Of a stretch of 64,000 nt of DNA, positions 50,701 through 60,527 are shown piece by piece. A program made the translations under genes and the position numbers. The stretch lies in NCBI GenBank assembly GCA_963974345.1, contig CAXBBW010000007.1, forward strand, positions 62,001-126,000, written 5' to 3'. How positions within the stretch are numbered: position 1 is the first letter of the stretch; every line of letters begins with the position of its first letter. The notes under the pieces were generated by a model. That model had not been told where the DNA came from and searched no databases. It saw nothing but the letters and a program-made list of their open reading frames with translations. This DNA is from RHLJ01 sp963974345 (lineage in GTDB: Bacteria > Bacteroidota > Rhodothermia > Balneolales > Balneolaceae).

Positions 50701-52793
50701 CATACTGGGGTGGAGAAGAGGTTTCCCTCGAACGTAGAAGCGCTAATGTTGCAGGAATTTTTCAAGCAAATTGGGGAGATAGTCCATCAACTAATTTTGG
50801 AACACCAGGTAAAGCAAACGAAATAGAACCTGATACAGAAGCTCCTTTTGTTGAATCCGTTTTGATTTCTGATCCCCAAACAATTCTCTTAAAGTTCAAT
50901 GAAGTCTTAGTTACATCATATGCACTTGATGTAGAAAACTACAACTTAACACCAACTCTGGTTTTAGCAAATATTGAAGTGAATTCTGATTCAGTAACTC
51001 TGAGTCTTTCTCAAGCCCTGTCTGATGGCGAGAAAATCACCATAGAAATTTTGAACCAAAGAGACGTTTTCGGAAATATTACAGAAATTGATTCGGTTGA
51101 AGTAACTTATCTAGAGATACTACCTGCTATTAAAAACGAGGTTGTCATCAATGAAATTCTCTATCGTAGAAAAGACGAACTCTCACCAGAATTTATAGAA
51201 CTGTTTAATACTACAGAAAAGAATTTTAAACTATCGGGATGGACGTTAAAAGACGCATCTAGTAGTAAGGCTATTCTTCCTCCCAATACTTTTCTCAGAG
51301 CCGGAGAATACCTTGTTATTACAGATCGAGAGGATTTTGCCCAAGATATAGACAATGCTATTTACTTGTCTTCTTTTCCTTCCCTAAATGACAGTGGAGA
51401 TCAAATTATCATCAAGAATAGTGATGAGGTAATTATTGATAGTTTATTTTATAAGTCTAGTTGGGGAGGCGAGAGTCCCGGAGTTTCGGTAGAACGGAAA
51501 GATCCAGCAAAAGCCTCAAACGATGCTTCGAATTGGGCAACCAGTACTGCTCAATCGGGGTTTAGTGCAGGAGTTCAAAGTTCGGTTTTCGAAGCGGATA
51601 TTAGTCCACCAAGGATTATTTTTGCCACTCAAATTGGGAATATGGTCAGAATTGTCTTCTCAGAATTTGTGAGCGTTACAAATGAAACTGTTTTTAATGT
51701 AAATGGAACCTCAGTAGAGCTTTTCGAGCTGATTGATAATGAAGCAATTGTTGAGTGGACGTCAGCACCAGAAACTGTACCAAAGAATATAAGTGCTTCA
51801 TCAAATATTAATGTTACCGTTTCAAATATTGCGGATATAAAAGGAAATATAGCTACAGAAATTTCTTCCCCAATCGCTTCAGAAATTACCAATGGAGCGG
51901 TAGTGATCAACGAAATCATGTATAATCCGCTTGCGAACTCTGAGGATAATCTCCCAGATCAAACAGAGTACATTGAATTATATAATCGATCTAATTCGGC
52001 AATTTCTCTAGAAGGAATTACATTGCATGATGCCCCCGATGAAGAAAATGAAATTCGTACTCTTGAAGCTGTTTCTACACTGTACAAATGGATTCAACCC
52101 AAAGGGTATTTTCTGATTTATTCGGAAGATGAAGCCGAAGTATTTACGGAAAGTAAAACCGCTCGGTATTTTAGTTTAGAAGATGAATCCGATCAATTTA
52201 CGATGCTTGTAGATCGTTCTAGTTTAAGTTTAGCATCTTCTGATGATGCCATTTACTTAGCTGATAGCACTGGTACTACTATTGACTCTGTATTTTTTGA
52301 TGAAAGCTGGCAGAACCCGAATGTATTTGATACGGACGGTATTGCACTCGAGCGTATTAATCCTGAAGGGGAAAGCAATTCAGAAAGTAATTGGAGTTCT
52401 AGTACGCATGTAAGTGGTGGAACCCCAAATGCAAAAAACACTATTTTTCAAGAACCGGGAGCATTACCTGAGTCTTCAGGAATAAGCTTTTCACCCAATC
52501 CATTTTCACCTGATGATGATGGTTTTGAAGACAATCTTTTTATTAACTACACGCTTGATGCACCAGATTATCTGCTTAGAGTTCGTATTTTTGATAGATA
52601 TGGCAGAGAAGTGCGAAAACTTGCTGATGGATTTCAGGCGGGATTTGAAGGTTCCCTCATTTGGGATGGATTAACTGAAGACCGAAAGAAGAATCGAGTT
52701 GGGATTTATATCGTCCTTTTTGAAGCGTATAACAGCGCTAATGGAAATGACAGAACGTTTAAAGAAACCGTTGTTTTAGCGAGGATGTTTTGA
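47799..52793 (+). CDS. Giant secreted lamin-tail-domain protein with repeated modules
   Basis: The protein has 1664 residues. Signal peptide ends GSAWAQ (about residue 19). Residues about 20-215 form a jelly-roll-like domain (EDDFSDGDFTSNPAWIG at its start). Five lamin-tail domains follow, each opening with VINEF/IMYDP-type strands (VIINEFLKDPP, IAINEFMYDP, VVINEFMYDP, VVINEILYRR, VVINEIMYNP). Between them are SbsA-like Ig domains (DIESYEFLNDSTVQLIFTEEI). The C-terminal FlgD-like Ig domain is FSPNPFSPDDDG to GIYIVLFEAYN, a common end of secreted proteins here. ATG 47799 is preferred to the TTG at 47778 because it starts the signal peptide directly. Probably a cell-surface or matrix protein; function unknown. 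Confidence 0.88.
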   Translation: MRLLITIILLILSGSAWAQNFEDDFSDGDFTSNPAWIGADSNFVIFDLNGNNVLRLNDNESASSYLSTPSSNVEGEWEFFVKIDGSSPSNGNRAEIFLMSDIADLSGAVNGYAVRIGQTGDDVFKIVRLDGGVQTTVLEDTTVFEPGGSYRIKVSRDEAGTWSLEVGVGYNGDIKNSGTTATDNTYTTSSFFGVSVTYTSTRVDDYYFDFKIEEPLITVDPILVDSFTRFSDTEIDLSFTRDIDFTFVSTSDFILNESVNPESFSNHGSNALRITFTDSFLGGENELRVSGIESSTNDTVLTDTSFTFFIFDEFEDGDVIINEFLKDPPTSSGLSEYVELKNTTAKYLNLKDWEIGDNNSLTDISDEDIVLLPDSFLVVTSNPEALIITFGEGVYIDVSLPALNNTTDQIRVFDSNGISVDSLEYTPDWGGVDVALERKSDNVSATFQANWGDSPSENFGTPGTENEVEADTIPPDIESYEFLNDSTVQLIFTEEIKPGPAENPDNYRVLILVKANPNAESAENEYLRATFFAPDTVLLEFDRPYYSYKFGNVLEISNQEDIFGNVAEIISVSYELVKTTPAVPFDIAINEFMYDPATGYSEFIELNSHTGKTINLKGWTISDNTGNHQLISNENFYVQRYPDQISPVGPKQYVILSSDSTINVSDNIRLVLGSRFPTLNNTTDAIILKNAEGVTIDSLTYSSSWGGNEVSLERKSVTVSGIYQANWEDSPSTNFGTPGKENEVELDMTPPDIESYEFLSDSTLQIQFTEDVKQEPAENPSNYVLVARSDNDLEAPEIMSIELLSSDTVIVRFESAFPGDSDGENFSLQISNQVDIFENVSSELVIEFEFREFDSAYEGAVVINEFMYDPIDDYSEFVEIYNWTSSTYNLKGWTFNDNSGSRKTITTKDYFLEPNQYLLLAGDSTIVETFPSTSLLDVSGFPALNNSSDDLVLRNENGLLIDSLTYFSYWGGEEVSLERRSANVAGIFQANWGDSPSTNFGTPGKANEIEPDTEAPFVESVLISDPQTILLKFNEVLVTSYALDVENYNLTPTLVLANIEVNSDSVTLSLSQALSDGEKITIEILNQRDVFGNITEIDSVEVTYLEILPAIKNEVVINEILYRRKDELSPEFIELFNTTEKNFKLSGWTLKDASSSKAILPPNTFLRAGEYLVITDREDFAQDIDNAIYLSSFPSLNDSGDQIIIKNSDEVIIDSLFYKSSWGGESPGVSVERKDPAKASNDASNWATSTAQSGFSAGVQSSVFEADISPPRIIFATQIGNMVRIVFSEFVSVTNETVFNVNGTSVELFELIDNEAIVEWTSAPETVPKNISASSNINVTVSNIADIKGNIATEISSPIASEITNGAVVINEIMYNPLANSEDNLPDQTEYIELYNRSNSAISLEGITLHDAPDEENEIRTLEAVSTLYKWIQPKGYFLIYSEDEAEVFTESKTARYFSLEDESDQFTMLVDRSSLSLASSDDAIYLADSTGTTIDSVFFDESWQNPNVFDTDGIALERINPEGESNSESNWSSSTHVSGGTPNAKNTIFQEPGALPESSGISFSPNPFSPDDDGFEDNLFINYTLDAPDYLLRVRIFDRYGREVRKLADGFQAGFEGSLIWDGLTEDRKKNRVGIYIVLFEAYNSANGNDRTFKETVVLARMF

Positions 52794-52840
52794 TTAATTA
52801 GGATTCGAAATGACAATCAAGGTTAAAGTATTACTAATTT

Positions 52841-54931
52841 TCATATTCCTAATTTATAATTCAACTTAACTCCCAAAAACCAAGTTCGCTCAGCAGCCGG
52901 TTGAAAATACCGTCCACCAAAAGCATTGATATCATATCCTAAACTATAGCGCTCATCTAACAGGTTATCAATTCCGAAATAGAAATCAGTTTCTATTCCA
53001 TGAAAGAACGAAGCTCGGTAACCTACTTTGGTTTGAACTAGATTATATGAATCTGAGTAAATGGTATTGTCATCCCGAAGGGGGATTTCATCGGTGTAGT
53101 TATAAGATAGATTTCCATAGAAACCCGGAGATGTATCAAAAGTCAGCAAAGTAAAAAGGGTATGAGGCGCAACTCCTGTTAACTCATTTCCCGAAAAATC
53201 ACCATTACTGGTATTATAATTATCAAACCTAAAATGATTGAATGTATAAGCTGTATTGATTTGAACTCTTCGAAGAAATCCATCATAACTATCAATTAAA
53301 ATATAATTTGAACTCAATTCGAATCCTTTTTGGTCTGTTTTTCCGGCATTTCGGAAAACAAACGTATCTCTATTTGGATCAGGATTGGCTTGCTGAATAA
53401 TGGAGTTATTTAGTTTGAACAGGAATACTACCGCATCAAACCCTAACCGACCTTTGAAAGCATTTCCGCGAATTCCTGCCTCATAATTAATTCCAGTTTC
53501 GGCTTCTAAATTTAGGTTTATACTTCCTTCGTTTGTTCTCACTTCCTCAATGGTTGGCGGAGAGAATCCTGTTCCAACACTTGCATGAGCAGTAATTTGG
53601 GGACCTATTTGTTTTGCAATTCCTAAACGTGGAATGAACTGTGGATCAAAGTCTTTGGTGACTTGTCCTACTTCTCCATTGTCACCAATATCGGTAGCTA
53701 CCAATCGGTTGATATCGTACGTAAGGGAATTGAAACTGATTCCGGCAGTGATAAACCAATCATTGGGAAGATCAAGCTGAGTGTTTAAAAAAATGAGATT
53801 TGATTTTACTTTCAGTTCATCATCAAAGTTAAGTGAGTCTGGTTCACCACCATTATTTTGAAAATTTCGAGAAGCATAACTTGAAGATTGCATTTCAGTC
53901 CCTAGAGTAAAAATTGCATCGACTTCTCCAACAGAAGTTTCATACTGGTATTTCGATCGTAATCCACCACTTTTTCGACTGTCAATTTTATAATCAAAAT
54001 TGAAGGGATTTTCAAAATCACTAAATGTTCCGAAAGCAGAAGCTTCGTTCGACAAGTTTTCAGTGATTTGGTATTTATGAGTAATGCCGATCAATAAAGA
54101 TTCGTGCTTAATGCTTGCATTCTGAACAACACTTCCTATTGGACCTCCTCTTGCTTGAGTTGGATCATCAGTAAATTGAGTTTTGGTTAACCCTCCCGGG
54201 ATTCCATAATTCAAATCAGTATAAAGTACATTAGCAGCAATACGTCGACCTTCTAGATATTCTGTTTCCCCAGAAATTTCAATCACTTGACGATCCAGAA
54301 AAGATTGGTCACGATACCCATCACTGTCACTTTTAGAATATTTGAAAGAAAGTCCCCCGTTTTCAAGGTTATCGTGATATCCCAAATTATATCTAATTGT
54401 GCCAAATGAACCGAAAGAAGTGTTTGCTGTAAGCTGATCATTTTGAAAAGGAGTGGTACTGTTAATCAATAAAACACCACCATTTCCTGCACCATACAAA
54501 CTTCCACCTGGACCTTTTATCACTTCAACAAGCTGCATATTTGAAGGATCGAGTAGATTTAAAAAAGTACTTCCAGTGGGTTCAGTTATTGGAATATCAT
54601 TCCAGTACACTTTAACATTTCTAATTCCAAAAGGTGAGCGAAGAGAACTGCCGCGAATAGCAATTCGGTAACTACCCGTTGAGCGTTCTTCCATGCGAAC
54701 TCCCGCAACGGTATTTAAGCCATACACTAACGAAGAATTATCAAAACCTGAAATAAATTCCGGTTTTATAAATGAAATACTTCCCGGGCTTTCTAACAAA
54801 CTTCGGTTTCCTTGAAAACCAACAACAACGATATCACCAAGCTCGGCTTGTAAAGTATCAATTTGAGTTTGAGCAATAGTCAATACTGGGCTGAAAATCA
54901 CAATAAAAAGAAAAAGATATTTTTTAATCAT
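52841..54931 (-). CDS. TonB-dependent outer-membrane receptor
   Basis: The protein has 696 residues. Signal peptide ends TIAQ (about residue 21). A short N-terminal stretch DIVVVGFQGNRSLLESPGSISFI then a plug domain (about 35-155) with VAGVRMEERSTGSYRIAIRGSSL and EVIKGPGGSLYGAGNGGVLLI. The rest is a 22-strand barrel pattern of alternating residues, closing with WFLGVKLNYKLGI, typical of the C-terminal strand. Such receptors import siderophores, cobalamin or glycans with energy from TonB. No CarboxypepD-like domain and no SusD neighbour are seen, so it is not a full SusCD pair. The substrate is unknown. Confidence 0.9.
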   Translation of the reverse strand: MIKKYLFLFIVIFSPVLTIAQTQIDTLQAELGDIVVVGFQGNRSLLESPGSISFIKPEFISGFDNSSLVYGLNTVAGVRMEERSTGSYRIAIRGSSLRSPFGIRNVKVYWNDIPITEPTGSTFLNLLDPSNMQLVEVIKGPGGSLYGAGNGGVLLINSTTPFQNDQLTANTSFGSFGTIRYNLGYHDNLENGGLSFKYSKSDSDGYRDQSFLDRQVIEISGETEYLEGRRIAANVLYTDLNYGIPGGLTKTQFTDDPTQARGGPIGSVVQNASIKHESLLIGITHKYQITENLSNEASAFGTFSDFENPFNFDYKIDSRKSGGLRSKYQYETSVGEVDAIFTLGTEMQSSSYASRNFQNNGGEPDSLNFDDELKVKSNLIFLNTQLDLPNDWFITAGISFNSLTYDINRLVATDIGDNGEVGQVTKDFDPQFIPRLGIAKQIGPQITAHASVGTGFSPPTIEEVRTNEGSINLNLEAETGINYEAGIRGNAFKGRLGFDAVVFLFKLNNSIIQQANPDPNRDTFVFRNAGKTDQKGFELSSNYILIDSYDGFLRRVQINTAYTFNHFRFDNYNTSNGDFSGNELTGVAPHTLFTLLTFDTSPGFYGNLSYNYTDEIPLRDDNTIYSDSYNLVQTKVGYRASFFHGIETDFYFGIDNLLDERYSLGYDINAFGGRYFQPAAERTWFLGVKLNYKLGI

Positions 54932-55011
54932 AGGAACAAACTACGAAGGCTTGAATTAAGTTTTAAGAAATGAATACATTCCTTTACAAGCGAACGTTCT
55001 AATTTTTTTAA

Positions 55012-55818
55012 GTGAGTACAACAGATTCAGCACCAATAGGTATTTTTGATTCAGGGATTGGAGGTCTAACCGTAGCTAAAGCGGTAATGGAGGTACTTCC
55101 AAACGAAGATATTATTTATTTCGGGGATACTGCCCGTGTACCCTATGGTATCAAATCAGAAGAAACTGTGAGAATGTATGCACTTCAAATCACCGAGTTT
55201 TTGTTAAAAAAAGGGGTGAAGATGATTTTGATTGCGTGTAATACGGTATCAGCATCAGCAAAAGATGAGATTATACAAGCCGCTGGAAATATTCCAGTAC
55301 TAGATGTAATAACAGCGGGGACAGAAACTGCGATATCGCAAAGTGTACATGCACGGATAGGAGTGATAGGAACATTGGCAACAGTAAACTCACAAGCGTA
55401 TGTAAAGGCTATTACTGAGATTGACCGAGAAGTAGAAGTGATTCAGCAAGCTTGCCCATTATTAGTGCCTCTTGCAGAAGAAGGTTGGATTGATAATGAA
55501 GTAGCGAAGCAAACACTTTCGTATTATCTGGAAGCTTTTAAAGGAAAAGAAATTGATTCGCTAATACTCGGATGTACGCACTATCCGTTGTTCAAAAAAG
55601 TAATCCCTGAAGTTTTAAATGGAGGGGAAATTAAGATTATTGATTCAGCTGATTCCATTGCAAAAACGGCTAAAGCCGAATTAAAAAAGTTGGATTTATT
55701 AAATGAAATCGGTGGGGATTTCAAATGTTATGTAAGTGATCGACCTCAACGATTTCAGGAATTGGCTGAGCGTTTTCTAGGGCGGAGAATAACTGAGATT
55801 GAAATTGTGAGTCTTTAA
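55012..55818 (+). CDS. murI: Glutamate racemase
   Basis: The protein has 268 residues. It makes D-glutamate for peptidoglycan in the cytoplasm. It begins IGIFDSGIGGLTVAKAV near residue 10, with IIYFGDTARVPYG, the catalytic cysteines C76 (IACNTVSASA) and C188 (LGCTHYPLF), and the metal-independent family layout. The start is GTG at 55012, the first codon that puts the FDSG strand in the usual place; the next ATG would be well inside the fold. It is divergent from the TonB receptor across an 80-bp spacer. Confidence 0.96.
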   Translation: MSTTDSAPIGIFDSGIGGLTVAKAVMEVLPNEDIIYFGDTARVPYGIKSEETVRMYALQITEFLLKKGVKMILIACNTVSASAKDEIIQAAGNIPVLDVITAGTETAISQSVHARIGVIGTLATVNSQAYVKAITEIDREVEVIQQACPLLVPLAEEGWIDNEVAKQTLSYYLEAFKGKEIDSLILGCTHYPLFKKVIPEVLNGGEIKIIDSADSIAKTAKAELKKLDLLNEIGGDFKCYVSDRPQRFQELAERFLGRRITEIEIVSL

Positions 55819-55966
55819 TTCATAGCCACTAAATCATGAAAACACTAAAAAATATAAATGAATTCGTGATGTCGTGGCTACGCTCAATTTACTTCTTTTG
55901 ATTTCGACTTTTTGGTAACTCAAATTATATTAGATTAACATTCAATTATTACAAAACATCATTCTT
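55819..55966. repeat. Spacer with repeat-like inverted arms
   Basis: ATAGCCAC (about 55822-55829) and GTGGCTA (about 55874-55880) are inverted arms around a region with GAATTCGTGATGTC. This resembles the GTGCTTTCG elements near dnaK. No gene is present; a promoter for the S9 peptidase may lie in the last 60 bp but was not located. Confidence 0.35.
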
Positions 55967-58246
55967 ATGAAAAGAGTATTTAAAAGTACATTTGTTATAG
56001 TTTTTGCACTTCTGATAGCAAGCCAAGGTTTTTCACAAAGCGTTGGAATAGATCTCTATAATGAAATGGGTGACCGAAATTTCATCACCTATGAGGGAAC
56101 TTTTGGACTTTCTTGGCTTCCCGGTGATCAAGGCTATTTCGAAACCGAACAAACTTCTTCAGGGGTAGCATTCTATAAAGTTGATCCGAAGAGTATGAAG
56201 CGTAGCCCTCTTTTTGATGAGCGAACTGAACAAGCGATTATTAATCAATACAATGAAGCGGTTAAGGGAAATGCTACCAATCTTCCATTTTCAACCTTTG
56301 ATTTTGTAATGGACAATAAAGCCATCTTTTTCACAGTAAACGAGACTGATTTTGTGTTCAATTTAGCTGACAAAAACTTAAAAAAACTATTCAATCCTGA
56401 GATTGAACGTTTTACTTATGATGATGAGCTTATGCGACAGATGGAAAGTAGTCAGCTTTGGAATGGAACTTATTCCCACGATTATTCTAAGTTCGCATAC
56501 ATTAAAGGCTATGATATTTATTTGGTTGATACTGAGACGAGAGAAGAGAAGCGACTTACCTATGGGAGCGAAGAAAAAATGAACGGAAAGCCAAGTTGGG
56601 TTTATCCAGAAGAATTTGGCGAGCGTGAAGCGTATTGGTTTTCTCCCGATGATTCCAAAATTGCTTACTTACAATACAATGAGAAAGATGTATTCCAATA
56701 TCCTGTAATCCATGAGACGGATTTTGAAGCAGGTTTAGAATTGATGAGATACCCAAAAGCGGGTGAAGAAAACCCAACTGTGAATTTATTCATCGTTGAT
56801 ATTGCAAGTGGAGAGAGTGAGCAAATCCCAACGAATAGTAATCCTGACACCTACATTGTTCGTCCAATTTGGAGAAATGATGGAAGTGAGTTGACCTTCA
56901 GAAGATTGAACCGTCAACAAAATCACTTAGAATTACTTGCGTACGATATTAAAAATAAGACAGTCCGTACTATTCTTGAAGAAAGGGAAGATGCATATAT
57001 CAGCCTTCATGATAATTTTATTCAATTGGATGACAAAAAAACGTTCATCTGGACATCTGAAGTAAGTGGATATAATCATATTTATCATTACAACTTTGAT
57101 GGAACTCTGATTAATAAAATTACAGATGGAGAATGGCCTGTTTCTGGAATTGAAAATGTAGATCAAAAGAACAAGAAAATCTATTTTACAGCGTATCAAA
57201 ATATGGGGCTCGATCGCTATTTCTATGTGATTAATTTCAACGGAAAAGAAATGAAGAAGCTTTCTCAAGAGTCTGGTAGGCACACTATTTCTATGAATGA
57301 TGCTGCTACATTTTACACAGATGCATTTTCATCCTTCGATCATTCTTATGAAGTGAATTTATTTGATTCCAATGGAAAGCTGGTTCGAAATTTATTAAAA
57401 GCTAATACCAAGAATGTTGATAAGAACAATCTTAAAAAACCTGAATTGGTGACCTTGAAATCGGCAGATGGCACTGAAGATTTACCTGTTTTGGTTTATA
57501 AGCCAGTGGATTTTGATCCAAATAAAAAATACCCGGTTGTTCTGCCATTATATGGTGGACCAGAATATCAAGATGTTACTAATGGGTATAAAGATGCGGA
57601 TGCCTATCAGCGTTTAGCACAACTAGGATTTATTGTAGTTCGTGCAAATTATCGTGGTTCAGGAAACCGTGGCAAAGAATTCGCAACACTCCATTATGGG
57701 AAACTAGGTAGCATCGAAATTGATGATTATGCGCATGTTGTTAAAGAAATTACAAAGCGTGATTATGCCGATGAAACTCGGGTTGGCGTATATGGTCATT
57801 CATATGGTGGATATGCAACTTCACTGTTAATGCTTCGATATCCAGATGTGTTTAATGTAGGTATTGCAGGCGCTCCCGTTACAGATTGGAGAAGCTACGA
57901 TACTATTTACACAGAACGTTACATGGATACTCCTCAGAGAAATCTTGCTGGATATGAAAACGGTTCTGCAATGACATATGCAAAGAACCTGAAAGGAAAA
58001 CTTCTTCTAGTGCATGGAACTATAGATAATAATGTTCATCCAGGAAATACAGTGCAACTTCAAAATGCGCTTATACTTGCGGATAAGAAATTCGATTTGA
58101 TGACTTATCCAGCTAATAGACACGGAATTAGAGGCGCTCATGGTCAACATTACAATAAACTTCGATTGAACTATTTGATCGAAAACTTACAGCCAGATAT
58201 TACCGGATCAGAAGAAGTGCCAGCTAATTTGAGTTGGTCGAACTAG
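55967..58246 (+). CDS. S9 family prolyl oligopeptidase (DPP IV-type), exported
   Basis: The protein has 759 residues. Signal peptide ends GFSQ (about residue 24). N-terminal beta-propeller (about 40-500) contains the DPP IV glutamate motif EEFGEREAYWFSPDD and SKFAYIKGYDIYLVD. The C-terminal alpha/beta-hydrolase (about 510-759) has the triad S612 in GHSYGGYATS, D687 in HGTIDNNVHPGN and H719 in NRHGIRGAHG. The family removes N-terminal X-Pro dipeptides from peptides in the periplasm. Upstream of 55967 only repeats and a spacer are seen, so it is a single-gene transcript. Confidence 0.93.
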   Translation: MKRVFKSTFVIVFALLIASQGFSQSVGIDLYNEMGDRNFITYEGTFGLSWLPGDQGYFETEQTSSGVAFYKVDPKSMKRSPLFDERTEQAIINQYNEAVKGNATNLPFSTFDFVMDNKAIFFTVNETDFVFNLADKNLKKLFNPEIERFTYDDELMRQMESSQLWNGTYSHDYSKFAYIKGYDIYLVDTETREEKRLTYGSEEKMNGKPSWVYPEEFGEREAYWFSPDDSKIAYLQYNEKDVFQYPVIHETDFEAGLELMRYPKAGEENPTVNLFIVDIASGESEQIPTNSNPDTYIVRPIWRNDGSELTFRRLNRQQNHLELLAYDIKNKTVRTILEEREDAYISLHDNFIQLDDKKTFIWTSEVSGYNHIYHYNFDGTLINKITDGEWPVSGIENVDQKNKKIYFTAYQNMGLDRYFYVINFNGKEMKKLSQESGRHTISMNDAATFYTDAFSSFDHSYEVNLFDSNGKLVRNLLKANTKNVDKNNLKKPELVTLKSADGTEDLPVLVYKPVDFDPNKKYPVVLPLYGGPEYQDVTNGYKDADAYQRLAQLGFIVVRANYRGSGNRGKEFATLHYGKLGSIEIDDYAHVVKEITKRDYADETRVGVYGHSYGGYATSLLMLRYPDVFNVGIAGAPVTDWRSYDTIYTERYMDTPQRNLAGYENGSAMTYAKNLKGKLLLVHGTIDNNVHPGNTVQLQNALILADKKFDLMTYPANRHGIRGAHGQHYNKLRLNYLIENLQPDITGSEEVPANLSWSN

Positions 58247-58763
58247 TTTCTAAATAAACAATATTCAACAAGGAATAAAAAATTAAGAAACTTCTCCTCG
58301 TTCCGTGCGCTTCACGTCGCAACGACACAGGGAATACACTCTGATACGGAGCATTGGAGCGTGATGGAGTGTTGAAACCTATGAACCAATCCTTCTAACT
58401 CACGAAGTCATTTCCTTGAAAGTGAGAATCCAGATCAATAACAAAGTCAGTTGTCTTTACAAAACTCTAGAACTCTGCTTTCGCAGAGATGATTTATATG
58501 TAATTAAGAAAGTTAAGTAAGGGTAGAAAATCATTTTATCCCCAAAGTTAGTCTTTCCCACGAAGGTGGGAATCTAGAAGGTAAACTATACCTGTTGCTA
58601 TTAAATGATTCAAGATCATTTTTAAAGGAATAATCTAACTTCTACAATCCTGAACTTGTTTCAGGATCTGTAGAGGAATACATTTGATATAAAATAAGGA
58701 AGTAAAGTAACGTTTCAATCTTCACAGATTCTGTGTCAAGCCCGGAATGAGAACAAAGAGTGA
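58247..58763. repeat. Gene-free stretch made of dispersed repeats
   Basis: No gene is supported. Copies in order: CTCGTTCC...GAGCATTGGAGC type (58297-58374); composite repeat sharing CTTTCGCAGAGATGA with 6694-6822 (58405-58515, including CTCTGC-TTTC-GCAGAG at 58473-58488); hairpin TTCCCAC-GAAG-GTGGGAA (58555-58572); TCCTGAA...TTCAGGA hairpin (58641-58674); CACAGATTCTGTG followed by CAAGCCCGGAATGAG (58723-58751). Confidence 0.65.
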
Positions 58764-60506
58764 TTATTCCAATTCTTCTCCTAGATACTCCAAACCACTA
58801 AATAAATACACTACTGGTGCATTCCAGTTTATAGTGATTTCATTTGTAGAGTAGCTACACCAATCGTCGAGGAAAGCTAATGCGGGGAGTTTTGAAGGGT
58901 ACATTTCTTCTCCACAATCTTGGTTTAAGTTTCTAGGATTAGGTCCACCGGAAACCATGCCAGGAACAGGTGCTTCAATTTCATCAGCTTCAGAAGGGCG
59001 ATGATGAATATTCATTACTTGTTTGTCACCAAAACCTGTGATATAACTATAACCAGTAGGATTAACTCCAAGTAAATAATCGGCTACATGTAAAGCAGCA
59101 TCGTAATACTTTTCGTCTCCAGTAATTTGATAAGCTTGTAAAATTGCCATTCCGATATTTCCTGCGTGACCATTTGATCCCCAGAAAAAGTGAGTATTAT
59201 CAAGCCCAAAAGGAGAACGGTAGGGAGCGGTTTTAGAATCTTCTACCATTTGATCAATTAAAGCAACTAATTTTTCGCTCATTGCTTTCTTTTCAGGAGT
59301 AGTTATTCCGGATAATTTTCTAGCATGGTGAACAAGAGAGTATAGACCTAAAGCACGAACATTATTCCATGATGGTATAGTTATTTCAGCGTCTTTCCAA
59401 CCTTTTGGATTATAATAGGCTTTGTTTTTGGTAGTAATAAAGAGTTCTGATCCTGCCCAAAATAATTCATCAGAAGCATTACGATCGCCATAGGCCCCTG
59501 TAACTACATCTGGTTCAAATTTATTATTCATTTGAAACTGCTGGTACATTACGTTTGGATTCTTAGTTGCCCATCTCCAAGCCTTTTTTGATGCAGCTAG
59601 TGCTGAATCGGCAAAACTAGGAAAGAAAGGCTCGTACACTCTGGCTGCTTGAGCCATCATTGCAGCGAAATCGAGCGTCGCCGGAGTATTCTTCATTACC
59701 ACGTAACGTTGATTGATTGCATCTTTTGGCATTACGGCGTCTTCAAAATTTGCTGTAGTTGTTTTATGATAAACCCCACCATCGTCAGTATCTTGCATGG
59801 TCATTAACCATCGAAGATTCCATATAACTTCATCTAAAATATCAGGCACTTTATCGCCACTTTCAGGAATGTTTAAATTCTGATTTTTAAAGAATTCAGG
59901 GAATTGTTCATAAGCAAAAAGAAGGGTATAAGTACTAATTCCAGAGTTCACGACATACTTATTATAATCGCCTGCATCATACCAACCTTTTGGTGAAGAT
60001 ATAATTACTCCTTCGGGTCTTCGTTCTGTTGCGGCAGAAGGGTGAATCATAACAGAGGTATCAGGATGTCCCATAGAACGGGCCCATTTCCCCGCAAATT
60101 TATTTTCAAGAGGAATAGAAGCCCTCATATAATAATAGGCTTTTAACGTGGCTTTGGTAACATCTCCAAAAACATCTTCTCCAATAATAAAAGAAGAAGA
60201 TGTTTCCCCGCCTTCAACTTCTAGAACATATTCTCCTGGTATATTGAATTCTGAGAAATCCGCAACTTGTACTTGTTCACCTGATGGCTCATTGAAACCA
60301 CCGACCTTTAATTCTCCTGAAAAAACAACACTCATATTGGATACATTTTTAAGGATGAACTTCTCAGCCTTAGTATCAGGTATGATTGCAACTTTGGATT
60401 GATTTGGCTGGTAGCCTAGTTGATTTATTTTTGGAGTTGAGTTTTGAGCCTGAGTATTCTGAAATAAGAGAATGCTAAGAAATAAAAAAATCAGTTGAAT
60501 TTTCAT
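58764..60506 (-). CDS. Glycoside hydrolase family 9 (endoglucanase type)
   Basis: The protein has 580 residues. Signal peptide ends NTQAQ (about 21). N-terminal Ig-like CelD_N domain (KINQLGYQPNQSKVAIIPDT to SSFIIGEDVF, about 25-110). The GH9 (alpha/alpha)6 barrel follows. Catalytic aspartates D177 and D180 are in the WYDAGDY motif (base), and the acid is E556 in STNEITINWNAP. The IHHRPSEADE block supports GH9. Members cut beta-1,4-glucans. It ends without a sorting domain, unlike the upstream paralogue, so it may be periplasmic. It lies 21 bp after the 873-residue GH9 gene and is co-transcribed with it. Confidence 0.93.
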   Translation of the reverse strand: MKIQLIFLFLSILLFQNTQAQNSTPKINQLGYQPNQSKVAIIPDTKAEKFILKNVSNMSVVFSGELKVGGFNEPSGEQVQVADFSEFNIPGEYVLEVEGGETSSSFIIGEDVFGDVTKATLKAYYYMRASIPLENKFAGKWARSMGHPDTSVMIHPSAATERRPEGVIISSPKGWYDAGDYNKYVVNSGISTYTLLFAYEQFPEFFKNQNLNIPESGDKVPDILDEVIWNLRWLMTMQDTDDGGVYHKTTTANFEDAVMPKDAINQRYVVMKNTPATLDFAAMMAQAARVYEPFFPSFADSALAASKKAWRWATKNPNVMYQQFQMNNKFEPDVVTGAYGDRNASDELFWAGSELFITTKNKAYYNPKGWKDAEITIPSWNNVRALGLYSLVHHARKLSGITTPEKKAMSEKLVALIDQMVEDSKTAPYRSPFGLDNTHFFWGSNGHAGNIGMAILQAYQITGDEKYYDAALHVADYLLGVNPTGYSYITGFGDKQVMNIHHRPSEADEIEAPVPGMVSGGPNPRNLNQDCGEEMYPSKLPALAFLDDWCSYSTNEITINWNAPVVYLFSGLEYLGEELE

Positions 60507-60527
60507 GCTAATACAAGAGTTGAAAAA

